Source: Croceitalea sp947503285 (lineage in GTDB: Bacteria; Bacteroidota; Bacteroidia; Flavobacteriales; Flavobacteriaceae). From it: a stretch of DNA of 64,000 nucleotides. Position numbers and translations under genes: made by a program. Where the stretch lies: the NCBI RefSeq assembly GCF_036985505.1, contig NZ_BTGQ01000008.1:62001-126000 (forward strand), read 5' to 3'. How positions within the stretch are numbered: position 1 is the first letter of the stretch; every line of letters starts with the position of its first letter. The notes beneath the pieces are model-generated. The model was given only the letters and a program-made list of their open reading frames with translations. It ran no database searches and had not been told where the DNA came from. Positions 25,152-34,493 of the stretch are shown piece by piece.

Positions 25152-28100
25152 TTATTGGTCGGGGTGTAGTTTTAGTAACTCGTCGGGTGTCCAAAAGCCT
25201 TCTTTGTCCTTGGTGGCTTCCCTGACTTGTTTTACGGTCTCGGTTTTTACGACACTGGCCTTGTTTCCGAAAGCGTTTCTCACATAGGTCAAGACAGCGG
25301 CAATTTCATCGTCTTTTAAAATATCGCCAAAAGCGAGCATGGGTACTTGGCCCTCATAGTGTATACCCATAACGTCCATGGGGCCGTAGAGGCCATTTAA
25401 CGTCAGTTTGATAAGCCTTTCTTGACTACCCAGAACCCAATTTTGATCTACCAGGGTCGGATAGCCCCCTGCTTGTAACCCTCCACCGTTTTTTTGATGA
25501 CAGGTAATACAATAGCCTTCCGTTTCATAGATCTTTTTACCCTTTTTAAAGGTCTCAAAATCCTCGCCCTTTAAATGCGAAGCGATGGCCACATCTGGGT
25601 CGGCTTCCTTATATACCCCTGACAACCTCGTTTTGGCAAAATCGAAGGAATCTTGCATCCATTCATCCAAGGGTGCTTTTTCAGCTACGGCAAGAATATC
25701 TTCCCCGGTAGCTTTGTCCATCCATGTAGCGGCAACTACGGCCTCTAGGCGTACCCTGCCATGGGCATCATCCGCAGCTTTAAGTAATAACTCTTTTTGA
25801 TTGGGTAGGCTGTTACCGGCATAACGGACTACCCGAACGGCTGCCGCCCTCACTCGGTGGTCTTTAGCAGTGATGGCATAATTTAATAAGTCGGAATCGA
25901 TTTTATTTATTCCCCATGATACCCAAAGTGCTTCCAACATATGATGTTCATAATTCGCCTCTGAGCTATCTAGATTAGCGGTCCATTCCTTTAACTTCTT
26001 GCTGACCTCCCCTGAATTTCGAGATCGAAGCTCCCTTCGTGAGCGGTACCTGCTTCGATACTCGGGTAATTTTAAATTATCCAGTAACTGTGTTATCGTA
26101 GCATCCTCGATTTTGGCCGGTGCTACCAAAGGCCGAGATGGATAGGTTATGCGATAGATACGCCCGTGTACATGGTCCCTTAAGGGATCGCGGGCGTTAT
26201 GCTGCATATGTCCAACCAGTACATTGTGCCAATCCACAAGATAAAGGGAGCCGTCAGGTGCGAATTCGATATCAACGGGCCTGAAATTAGGGTCATTACT
26301 CACCAACAAATCTTGTCGGTGTTTGGTGTCATAACCTGTTCCGGATTCTTGAACCTGGTGTTGTTTGAGTCCTAAAAAACCTATGGTATTCCCTAAAAGG
26401 ATATCACCCTGCACCTCATCAGGAAAGTGCCTACTCGAGATAAATTCCAATCCTGAGGTGGGCCTGACCCGATGTGCTTTTTCGATTAAATCCCTGGTCA
26501 TGGGCGAGGCAACACCATAGATGGGGTTTAGGGTACTGGGCATTAGCCAATGCATCTTAGTACCTGAAGTCTCAAGAAAAAAGTCTTGCCCCCAATCATC
26601 AAAAGCAATCCCCCATGGATTCGGAATATTGACCTGTGCGGTTCTTTCGAGTCGTTTTTGTTGTGGTGAATACCTGTAAAACCCACCATTGGTAGCCCTA
26701 ACGGGACCATAGGGGGTCTCTATATTACTATGCAAGAAAATACCTTCTGCCATGTAAAAGGCTCCCGAGGGATCAGCTGTAAAGGCAGAAATGGCATGAT
26801 GGGTATCATGGTCATCAAAACCACTCAAAATAATTTCCTCTTTATCGGCTTTATCGTCCCCATTGGCATCTGAATACAGCTTTAAATCGGTACTTTGACT
26901 AACATAAACCCCCTCTGGTGCGAACTCAAAACCTATGGGAAGGTGCAGGTTATCTGCAAACGTGGTCTGTTTGTCCGCTTTACCATCATGATCGGTATCT
27001 TCTAAGATGATCAATTTGTCGGCCGGTTTGGGGTCCCCTGGTTTGTAGTGTGGGTAAGAAGGCATGGTCGCTACCCATAGCCTGCCTTTATCATCAAATG
27101 AAATCTGTACGGGGTTTGCCAAATCAGGAAACTCTTTTTCAGAAGCAAAAAGTTCGATTTTATATCCTTTCGGAACTTTAAACGAACTCAAGGCGTCTTC
27201 TCCGTATAGGTAGTTTGCAGGGTCATCGCTATCGCCCATTTTATAATTGGTCGTTATAGGGGGAAGCTTAGAGGTATTTTCATCTGCGGTCACCAGATCG
27301 TACGCCTCCCCCTGTGCCACCGCCCAGATTAAAGAGTCCCTATTTGCGGTCAGTTCCCTGGTTTTTTGTATTTCAAAAGGGTAATTATCTTGGCCATATG
27401 GGGCATGTCTTCGCCCGAATACGTGCACGCCATTTGGAATTTTATAATCATTATGCCAATAAAAATTTTTCTGGGCCACCGCCTCGTTGATGGCGGCCCT
27501 CTTGGCCTCATCTAGACTGGTAACCTGACCAAAAATACTATTTGACAAGAGTTTCGCCAATCGGGCATACCCCAAGGCATTTAACTGGAAACCGTCTATA
27601 GTCAGCTGCTCACCTTCAGTAAACCACTTTTTACTTGGATTAAAAGCGTCAACAAAAATTACGTTGTTTTTTTTACTGATATCTTGTATGCCCCTCGTAT
27701 ATAATAGCAAATTTTTATTGGTTTGCTCCCCATTCGGAAGGTCTTGTGTTTCAGAGAGATCTTCAAAAGCTATAGGGGATACTAGAACCAACTTGGGTGG
27801 ATTTTCACCATTATATTTTTGACCTAGGGTATGTTTGACGAAGGCATCCAATTCATTTTTGAAATTATTCAAGCCAGCTTCACCCTCAAAAGACTCATTG
27901 TACCCAAAGAATGCGATAATGATATCTGCAGAAAGTCGCTGTAACCATTCGTCTGGGGATTCAAACACCCCTTCGCTACCTGAATTTCGGGCCAATTCCG
28001 TTTGAAACTTTTCCGCACCATCAAATGCCCAAGGGTTCATTCGACCTGAATGCGGTCGAAACCCTGGGGTGTCACCGGGGTCACAAATATTACGGATAAA

Positions 28101-28316
28101 TAAATTGCTTTCAGGGTAACGCAAGTGCATTTCGGTCTCGAAATGCCCATATTCCATCATACGTGACCCCAGGTTATTACCCAAAAGAACGATGTGGCTA
28201 TCAACCTCAATTTTGGTATTGTCTTGCCGGTTACAACCTTGGTGGAGTAAAAGGGTCAGTGCACCGAGAAAAATAAAAGCACCATTAAGCGCGTATTTGC
28301 TACTTTTCATATTCAA
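25152..28316 (-). CDS. large lipoprotein: SGNH-like domain, beta-propeller, HEAT-like region and cytochrome c (PVC-type heme-binding CxxCH protein)
   Basis: A 1054-residue lipoprotein (signal ALTLLLHQGC). Residues about 35-270 form an SGNH-hydrolase-like domain with GNNL in place of the catalytic GDS and DGFQLN instead of DxxH, so esterase activity is doubtful. Residues about 380-740 form a glucose-dehydrogenase-type propeller (DKGRLWVATMPSYP, FAPDGSLYLVDW), about 750-900 is helical and HEAT-like, and the C-terminus is a cytochrome c with CITCH (near 935) and a VPMLAFG distal Met. It is likely a periplasmic dehydrogenase passing electrons from a sugar or alcohol. It is operonic with the ThuA gene. 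Confidence 0.88.
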   Translation of the reverse strand: MNMKSSKYALNGAFIFLGALTLLLHQGCNRQDNTKIEVDSHIVLLGNNLGSRMMEYGHFETEMHLRYPESNLFIRNICDPGDTPGFRPHSGRMNPWAFDGAEKFQTELARNSGSEGVFESPDEWLQRLSADIIIAFFGYNESFEGEAGLNNFKNELDAFVKHTLGQKYNGENPPKLVLVSPIAFEDLSETQDLPNGEQTNKNLLLYTRGIQDISKKNNVIFVDAFNPSKKWFTEGEQLTIDGFQLNALGYARLAKLLSNSIFGQVTSLDEAKRAAINEAVAQKNFYWHNDYKIPNGVHVFGRRHAPYGQDNYPFEIQKTRELTANRDSLIWAVAQGEAYDLVTADENTSKLPPITTNYKMGDSDDPANYLYGEDALSSFKVPKGYKIELFASEKEFPDLANPVQISFDDKGRLWVATMPSYPHYKPGDPKPADKLIILEDTDHDGKADKQTTFADNLHLPIGFEFAPEGVYVSQSTDLKLYSDANGDDKADKEEIILSGFDDHDTHHAISAFTADPSGAFYMAEGIFLHSNIETPYGPVRATNGGFYRYSPQQKRLERTAQVNIPNPWGIAFDDWGQDFFLETSGTKMHWLMPSTLNPIYGVASPMTRDLIEKAHRVRPTSGLEFISSRHFPDEVQGDILLGNTIGFLGLKQHQVQESGTGYDTKHRQDLLVSNDPNFRPVDIEFAPDGSLYLVDWHNVLVGHMQHNARDPLRDHVHGRIYRITYPSRPLVAPAKIEDATITQLLDNLKLPEYRSRYRSRRELRSRNSGEVSKKLKEWTANLDSSEANYEHHMLEALWVSWGINKIDSDLLNYAITAKDHRVRAAAVRVVRYAGNSLPNQKELLLKAADDAHGRVRLEAVVAATWMDKATGEDILAVAEKAPLDEWMQDSFDFAKTRLSGVYKEADPDVAIASHLKGEDFETFKKGKKIYETEGYCITCHQKNGGGLQAGGYPTLVDQNWVLGSQERLIKLTLNGLYGPMDVMGIHYEGQVPMLAFGDILKDDEIAAVLTYVRNAFGNKASVVKTETVKQVREATKDKEGFWTPDELLKLHPDQ

Positions 28317-28371
28317 CGATTAGGATATTCGTTAAATATAAGCAATCAAGTCGCTATTAAAAAGTATGCGG

Positions 28372-29640
28372 TTAGCGATGTATGGTTTGTGTTCTATCGG
28401 GCCCTACTGATACAATTTTAATGGGTACGTGAAGTTCTTCTTCCAAAAAGGCAATATAGGCGTTCAGCGCCTTCGGAAATTCCTTTTCAGAAGTCAGTTT
28501 GGTCAAATCTTTTTCCCAGCCTTGCATTTCCTTGTACACCGGTGTCACATTTTCGGTCTCTATGTTGTAGGGTAAGTGTTTGATTTCTTGACCTTTGTAT
28601 TGGTAAGATGTGCATACCTTTAAGGTGTCAAACCCACTCAATACATCACCTTTCATCATCATAAGTTCGGTTACGCCATTTATCTTTACGGCATACCTCA
28701 AAGCAACTAAGTCTAACCATCCGCAGCGTCTGGGTCTTCCTGTGGTGGCCCCGAATTCATTACCGACACGCCCCATGGTCTCACCGGCCTCATCAAAGAG
28801 TTCGGTAGGGAAGGGGCCACTGCCCACTCGTGTGGTGTAGGCCTTAAAGATACCAAGTACACGGCCTATTTTATTGGGTGCGACGCCAAGTCCGGTACAA
28901 GCTCCTGCTGCTGTGGTATTCGATGAGGTTACAAAGGGATACGTACCAAAATCAATATCTAACAAGGATCCCTGCGCCCCTTCGGCCAAAATCTTTTTAC
29001 CCTCGGTCATTGCGCTGAAAATGAACTCTTCGCTATCAATGAACTTAAGTTTTTTAAGTTCATTGACACCTTCTAGAAATTCAGCTTCCAGTTCTTCTAG
29101 GTCGTATTGAATGTCAACATCATAAAAACCGATCATGGCCTCGTGCTTGTCAGCCAGGGTGCGGTATTTTTCCTTCCAATTATCAAATTCCAAATCCCCG
29201 ACCCGCATGCCGTTTCGACCTGTTTTATCCATGTACGTCGGACCAATACCTTTTAAGGTCGAACCGATTTTGGCCTTACCCTTCGAAGCCTCTGATGCGG
29301 CATCAAGCAATCGATGCGTAGGGAGGATCAAATGTGCTTTTCTCGAAATGAACAATTTCGAAACGATGTCGATATTGAATTTTTTGAGGTTATCAAGCTC
29401 TTTCTTGAATATCACAGGATCGATAACCACCCCATTGCCAACGACATTAATGGCATTTTTATGGAAAATACCTGAGGGAATGGTGTGAAGAACGTGTTTT
29501 ATACCATCAAATTCCAAGGTATGGCCGGCATTCGGTCCTCCCTGAAATCTTGCGATAATGTCATAATTTTTAGTGAGAACGTCAACTATTTTACCCTTTC
29601 CCTCGTCTCCCCATTGGAGTCCAAGCAATAAATCTACCAT
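28372..29640 (-). CDS. purA: adenylosuccinate synthase
   Basis: GTP-dependent conversion of IMP and aspartate to adenylosuccinate, the first committed step to AMP. The N-terminal GLQWGDEGKGKIVD P-loop, GPNAGHT, LEGAQG-type LAEGAQGSLLDID, TRVGSGPFPTE and TGRPRRCGWLDL are present, and the 422-residue length is standard. It is 12 bases behind the Fur-family gene and in the same transcript as the (p)ppGpp synthetase; PurA is a known direct target of (p)ppGpp inhibition. Confidence 0.97.
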   Translation of the reverse strand: MVDLLLGLQWGDEGKGKIVDVLTKNYDIIARFQGGPNAGHTLEFDGIKHVLHTIPSGIFHKNAINVVGNGVVIDPVIFKKELDNLKKFNIDIVSKLFISRKAHLILPTHRLLDAASEASKGKAKIGSTLKGIGPTYMDKTGRNGMRVGDLEFDNWKEKYRTLADKHEAMIGFYDVDIQYDLEELEAEFLEGVNELKKLKFIDSEEFIFSAMTEGKKILAEGAQGSLLDIDFGTYPFVTSSNTTAAGACTGLGVAPNKIGRVLGIFKAYTTRVGSGPFPTELFDEAGETMGRVGNEFGATTGRPRRCGWLDLVALRYAVKINGVTELMMMKGDVLSGFDTLKVCTSYQYKGQEIKHLPYNIETENVTPVYKEMQGWEKDLTKLTSEKEFPKALNAYIAFLEEELHVPIKIVSVGPDRTQTIHR

Positions 29641-29652
29641 GAATGTTGTTGG

Positions 29653-30108
29653 TTATTCGGTTAGTTTTTCTTCTTTATTTCTAGTTCCGTAGAAGTATAA
29701 TGAATGGTTACTGATCTTGATGTCGAAAACCTCTTCGATTGTTTTTTTGATGGATTGGATACGTGGATCACAGAATTCCACAACTTCACCGGTATCAGTT
29801 AAAATTACGTGGTCGTGCTGCCGGTCAAAATAAGATTTTTCGTATTGCGCCTGGTTTTTCCCAAATTGGTGCTTGCGAACCAATTTACATTCCAATAAAA
29901 GTTCTATGGTATTGTATAAGGTTGCCCTACTTACCCGGTAATTTTTGGTTTTCATCTTGATGTAGAGTGATTCCACATCAAAGTGGTCGTCACTCTCATA
30001 GATTTCTTGAAGAATTGCGTAACGTTCAGGTGTTTTCCGGTGACCGTTTTCTTCCAAAAAGGTGGTAAAAACGTTCTTTACGATTTCCTGATTTTTAAGG
30101 TTGCCCAT
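29653..30108 (-). CDS. Fur-family transcriptional regulator
   Basis: A metal-responsive repressor fold. The winged helix contains GHRKTPERYAILQEIY and the recognition helix RVSRATLYNTIELLLE. The metal site keeps HDH (RQHDHVIL), but the usual CxxC structural zinc motif is replaced by TDTG and no second CxxC is present at the C-terminus. I chose the ATG at 30108 (MGNLKN), which fits the family; an in-frame ATG at 30129 adds seven residues. It lies between spoT and purA, so its expression is tied to theirs. Whether it senses iron, peroxide or zinc cannot be told. Confidence 0.88.
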   Translation of the reverse strand: MGNLKNQEIVKNVFTTFLEENGHRKTPERYAILQEIYESDDHFDVESLYIKMKTKNYRVSRATLYNTIELLLECKLVRKHQFGKNQAQYEKSYFDRQHDHVILTDTGEVVEFCDPRIQSIKKTIEEVFDIKISNHSLYFYGTRNKEEKLTE

Positions 30109-30143
30109 GATGCCAATACTATCTTGCAAATGTACGTTAAAAA

Positions 30144-32348
30144 TTAAATTCTAGCTACTTTGTCAATACCCCCTATTTGCTTGAGATTGGCAATTAATTT
30201 CTTTAGGATCGCATTATTCTTGACCACTACCGTAATGGTACCGGCAAAGGTGCCGCCGTCAGTGCTAAAATTCAGGTTTCGCATGTTGACATGCATGTTG
30301 TCAGAGATGATATTGGTAATCTCATTGACCAAGCCCAGATTGTCTATACCCGTCAATTGAATATCGGCAGGAAAGTCTTCTTGTGATGAGTCTATCCATT
30401 TTGCGGTCATTATGCGATAGGCATAATTCGATTGTAGCGAAATGGCATTCGGACAATTTTTGGTGTGTACTTTAATGCCATCATTTACGCTGACAAAACC
30501 AAAAACCTCATCACCGGGTATAGGATTACAGCATTTGGACAATTTATAAGGTAATTTTTCTTCTTCACTGCCAAATACGAGCATGTCGTAATTGGTGGTA
30601 ATCTCTTCTTTGTTGACTTCTGAAGGAGTAGGGGTACGCCTAATCTTATTTTTGAAAAAATTGAGAAAGGCATTGTTGTAGTTTGAAACGAACTCCTTGA
30701 TCCTTTGATTATCGATAATTCCGTTACCCACCCTAAAAAATAGGTCAAGACTGGTCTTTAACTTAAAATAAATGACCATTTTATTGATGACATCATCGTT
30801 GAGGTTTATTTTTTGCGATTTTAGTTTTCTACGTAAGATTTCCTTACCCTCATCCGCAATTTCCTTTTTCTCTTCGCGCAACGACGATTTAATTTTTGCC
30901 CTAGCCCTTGCCGTATGGGCATAATCCAGCCAGTTTTGGTTGGGTTTCGCACTTTCCGATGTCATGATCTCAACTTGATCACCACTATGCAATACGGTGG
31001 TCAATGGTACTAATTTTCCGTTGACTTTCGCCCCACGGGTCTTCATACCTATTTCGGTATGTATATGAAAGGCAAAATCTAACGGAGTCGCCCCTTTGGG
31101 CAATGATTTGAGTTCACCTTTTGGGGTGAAAACAAAAATTTCCTTCGAGTAGAGGTTTAATTTAAACTCTTCTACAAAATCGACCGCGTTGGTATTTGCA
31201 CTTTCCAAAGCTTCTTGTAATCTATTCAACCATACTTCAATACCCTGTTCTTTTTGCTCACCATGCTTATACTTGAAATGTGCTGCATACCCTTTTTCCG
31301 CAATTTCATGCATGCGTTCACTGCGTATCTGTACTTCTACCCATTTGCCCTCGGGGCCCATGACCGTGATGTGAAGTGCCTCATAACCGGTAGATTTCGG
31401 TGAGGTTATCCAATCCCTCAAGCGCACTGGATTTGGAGTGAAATGGTCTGTGACAATGGAATAGATTTTCCATGCAATAAACTTCTCATTCTTTCTATCG
31501 GCACGGTAAATGATCCTAATCGCAAACTTGTCGTAAATCTCATCAAAGGCCACGTTTTGCGTAATCATCTTTCTGCGGATCGAAAAGATTGATTTCATGC
31601 GACCTTTGATATTGTAGGTTAGGCCCTCAACATCCAAAGACTCACGAATTACCTTCGTAAAGGCGTCTATATATGCTTTCTGCTCTTCTTCGGTATCTTC
31701 TATTTTATTGAAAATATCTTCATACACCTCTGGTTCGGTATACTTTAAACTCAAGTCTTCCAATTGTGTCTTGATATTGTAAAGCCCGATACGGTGCGCT
31801 AGCGGTGCGTAGATGTAAAGGGTCTCTGAGGCAATTTTGACCTGTTTATGCTCAGGCATGGCATCCATGGTAAGCATATTGTGATAGCGATCGGCGATTT
31901 TGATGATGATGACCCGAATGTCATCATTCAACGTCAACAGCATTTTGCGGAAATTCTCGGCCTGTTGACTGATGTTCTTATCCTTTTTTAGGTGCGCTAT
32001 TTTTGTCAACCCATCTACAATACGGGCTATGGTCTCCCCGAACATTTGTTCAATATCGCTCAAGGTGTAGGGGGTATCCTCAACAACGTCGTGCAAGAGT
32101 GCCGATGCGATGGATACGGCATCCAATCCAATTTCTGAGGCTACTATCTTCGCAACGGCTATGGGATGGAAAATATAGGCCTCACCCGATTTTCTGCGTT
32201 GGTCTTTATGGGCATCCACCGCAACATCAAAAGCCGAGCGTATCAATTTTTTATCACCGGCCGAAAGTGTCTGGTAACTAATACGGAGCAATTCTTTGTA
32301 TTGCTTCGCAATTTCCTTATTTTCTTTTTGTAGGGCCGCCTCGGTCAT
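30144..32348 (-). CDS. bifunctional (p)ppGpp synthetase/hydrolase, RelA/SpoT family
   Basis: A long RSH protein of 734 residues with all domains. The HD hydrolase (HPIAVAKI at 61, LLHDVVEDT at 85-92) is intact, and so is the synthetase (YDKFAIRII near 273, SPKSTGYEALH at 316-326, WVEVQIRSERMHEIAEKGYAAH). Then come TGS (FTPKGELKSLPKGATPLDFAF), a CC-type motif (SKCCNPIPGDEVFGF) and a C-terminal ACT domain. Both activities should work, as in SpoT/Rel. It heads a tight set with the Fur-family gene (14 bases from the ATG at 30129) and purA. Confidence 0.96.
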   Translation of the reverse strand: MTEAALQKENKEIAKQYKELLRISYQTLSAGDKKLIRSAFDVAVDAHKDQRRKSGEAYIFHPIAVAKIVASEIGLDAVSIASALLHDVVEDTPYTLSDIEQMFGETIARIVDGLTKIAHLKKDKNISQQAENFRKMLLTLNDDIRVIIIKIADRYHNMLTMDAMPEHKQVKIASETLYIYAPLAHRIGLYNIKTQLEDLSLKYTEPEVYEDIFNKIEDTEEEQKAYIDAFTKVIRESLDVEGLTYNIKGRMKSIFSIRRKMITQNVAFDEIYDKFAIRIIYRADRKNEKFIAWKIYSIVTDHFTPNPVRLRDWITSPKSTGYEALHITVMGPEGKWVEVQIRSERMHEIAEKGYAAHFKYKHGEQKEQGIEVWLNRLQEALESANTNAVDFVEEFKLNLYSKEIFVFTPKGELKSLPKGATPLDFAFHIHTEIGMKTRGAKVNGKLVPLTTVLHSGDQVEIMTSESAKPNQNWLDYAHTARARAKIKSSLREEKKEIADEGKEILRRKLKSQKINLNDDVINKMVIYFKLKTSLDLFFRVGNGIIDNQRIKEFVSNYNNAFLNFFKNKIRRTPTPSEVNKEEITTNYDMLVFGSEEEKLPYKLSKCCNPIPGDEVFGFVSVNDGIKVHTKNCPNAISLQSNYAYRIMTAKWIDSSQEDFPADIQLTGIDNLGLVNEITNIISDNMHVNMRNLNFSTDGGTFAGTITVVVKNNAILKKLIANLKQIGGIDKVARI

Positions 32349-32392
32349 CTTAGATTAAAATTAATGTAATCTTGATAGGTAAACAACAAATA

Positions 32393-33625
32393 TCATGCCT
32401 TTAAGTTGCGTATGCGTTCAATTAGTGGGGGGTGCGAATAGTGCATAAAAACGTAGGCCGGATGCGGCGTGAGATTACTCAAGCTATTTTTTGAAAGCTT
32501 TTTTAGGGAGGTAATCAAAGGTTTTGCCGCGAAAGTATTTTTTGCATAATCATCGGCTTGAAACTCAAATTTTCTTGAGAGATAGTTCATGGCCAAACCA
32601 GTAAGGGTCGATATGGGACTATATAATAATACGAAGCCGATCAAGGCAGCGTGAAAACTAGGTTGGTTAACACCAATGGCCAAGGATAGTTCAGGATTAT
32701 TCACGAAAAGTGCCAAAACAAACAATGTGATACCGGTTAGCAGTATGGATGCCGAAATATTGAAAATAATATGTTTACGCTTGTAGTGCCCGACTTCATG
32801 TGCCAAGACGGCTACAATCTCGTCTTCTTCCAAATCGCTGATAAGGGTGTCAAACAGCGTGATCCTTTTTTGTTTTCCAAAACCGGAAAAATAGGCATTT
32901 GCCTTTGTAGATCGTTTTGAGCCATCAATCACAAATATGTTTTGAAGTTCAAATCCTACCTTTTTGGCGTAGGCCTCTATGGCGGTTTTCAAACCCCCGT
33001 TTTCAAGGGGAGTCTGTTTATTGAAAATTGGTACGATCAACTTACTGTAAAAAAGGTTCATGAATAGCAATAGTACCGTAAAGATACCCCAGGCATAAAG
33101 CCAGAAATCCGGTCCTGACCATTGCAATACCCAAACCACAAGTGCCAAGATCCCGCCCCCAATAATGGCCGTCATGAGCCAGCCCTTTAGTATATCAAAA
33201 AAGAATAATTTTTTGGTGGTTTTGTTAAAACCAAACCGTTCTTCGATAACGAAAGTCTGGTAATACGAGAATGGAATGGATATCAAACTACTTGAGAACA
33301 CCAAGACACCGAAGAACAACAATGTCAACACAATACTATTATCCGTATAGCCCCTTACCCAGTCATCTACCCATTCGAAGCCGCCAAACACTAAAAATGA
33401 AAGGGTAAGCAGTAAAGAAAACGTCTGGTTGAATTGTTCAAACCGATAATTGTTTTTTTTATACGCTTGCGATTTTTGATACTCTTGTTGGTCGAAAACA
33501 TCTGCCAATTCGGGCGGAACTTCTTTATTAAAACGTTTTGCGTTCAAATAATTTAAAACAAAGTCAATAAGAAACTGAATCACCAGAATTGCGATGATTG
33601 CATAAAAAAGTACTTTACTATTCAT
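32393..33625 (-). CDS. M48 family membrane metalloprotease (Ste24/CAAX protease-like)
   Basis: A 410-residue polytopic membrane protease. The zinc motif HEVGHYKRKH starts at residue 276, and the downstream third ligand lies in FEFQADDYA. An N-terminal Peptidase_M48_N-like region has several membrane helices. Ste24 relatives cleave or quality-control membrane proteins. It sits 5 bases behind the TrmH-type gene and 44 bases ahead of the (p)ppGpp synthetase gene. Confidence 0.92.
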   Translation of the reverse strand: MNSKVLFYAIIAILVIQFLIDFVLNYLNAKRFNKEVPPELADVFDQQEYQKSQAYKKNNYRFEQFNQTFSLLLTLSFLVFGGFEWVDDWVRGYTDNSIVLTLLFFGVLVFSSSLISIPFSYYQTFVIEERFGFNKTTKKLFFFDILKGWLMTAIIGGGILALVVWVLQWSGPDFWLYAWGIFTVLLLFMNLFYSKLIVPIFNKQTPLENGGLKTAIEAYAKKVGFELQNIFVIDGSKRSTKANAYFSGFGKQKRITLFDTLISDLEEDEIVAVLAHEVGHYKRKHIIFNISASILLTGITLFVLALFVNNPELSLAIGVNQPSFHAALIGFVLLYSPISTLTGLAMNYLSRKFEFQADDYAKNTFAAKPLITSLKKLSKNSLSNLTPHPAYVFMHYSHPPLIERIRNLKA

Positions 33626-33630
33626 AAAAT

Positions 33631-34425
33631 TCAGAATCCGCGTTGGCGCTTTGCCTCAAATATAAGTATTGCAGCTGATACGGAAACATTCATGGAATCA
33701 ATTTCACCTTGCATCGGAATTATAAGGTTTTGGTCCGAGTTTTGTAGCCAAAGATTGCTTAAACCGGTTGCTTCAGTACCCACCACAATTGCCGTGGCAT
33801 TCGTGAAATCTGAATTCACATAATGGTCTGATGCCGTTAGTGCGGCACAGTAAATATGAACTTCCTTCCCTTTTAGGTAGCGTATGATTTCCTCAGAAGT
33901 ACCAGTTGCCATTTGATTGGTGAAAACACATCCAACGCTAGACCTGATAATGTTGGGATTGTACATATCCGTTTTAGGGTCTGCAATTAGTACGGCATCT
34001 AAGTTTGCGGCATCGGCCGTTCGCAACAAAGCTCCAATATTACCGGGTTTCTCTGGGGCTTCTGCGACCAGTATCAACGGATTTTCACTTTTGAACTTAA
34101 GATCGCCCAAAGTATTTGGTCTCGCCCTGGCAATGGCCACTATACCTTCGGTCGTTTTTCTGTAAGCGAGTTTTTCATATATCGATTTAGATACTTGAAC
34201 CGTTGTGCAGTCGGTTTTTTCAATCAATACCGTATTATGGATAACATCTTGACAAATCAGAAGGGTATCAATTTCATAGCCCCCTTTTTGGGCCAGTTCA
34301 AGTTCTCGTATCCCTTCAATGACGAAAAGTCCGGTTTTTTTACGTTCCCTTGATTTTTCTTGAAGTTGTAAGACCTTTTTGATCAGGGGGTTTTGAACGC
34401 TAGAAATTAACTTATGTTGCTCCAC
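33631..34425 (-). CDS. TrmH-family RNA 2'-O-methyltransferase
   Basis: A 264-residue SPOUT enzyme. An N-terminal SpoU substrate-binding domain is followed by the knotted domain with NIGALLRTADAANLDAVLI, NPNIIRSSVGCVFT, VVGTEATGLS and NVSVSAAILIFE (motifs 1-3). It should methylate ribose 2'-OH of rRNA or tRNA using SAM; the exact nucleotide is unknown. It is the first gene of the leftward run and diverges from the lipoprotein gene at 34494. Confidence 0.92.
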   Translation of the reverse strand: MEQHKLISSVQNPLIKKVLQLQEKSRERKKTGLFVIEGIRELELAQKGGYEIDTLLICQDVIHNTVLIEKTDCTTVQVSKSIYEKLAYRKTTEGIVAIARARPNTLGDLKFKSENPLILVAEAPEKPGNIGALLRTADAANLDAVLIADPKTDMYNPNIIRSSVGCVFTNQMATGTSEEIIRYLKGKEVHIYCAALTASDHYVNSDFTNATAIVVGTEATGLSNLWLQNSDQNLIIPMQGEIDSMNVSVSAAILIFEAKRQRGF

Positions 34426-34493
34426 GGTTTAAAAGTAGCTATTCCCGTAATTTTATGGTACACTTACCGACATAATTTGCAAAACAACGAATC

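Noticed and set aside
24019..25287. Many short frames on the plus strand
   Set aside because: All lie antisense to the ThuA and cytochrome-type genes and reflect their codon pattern.
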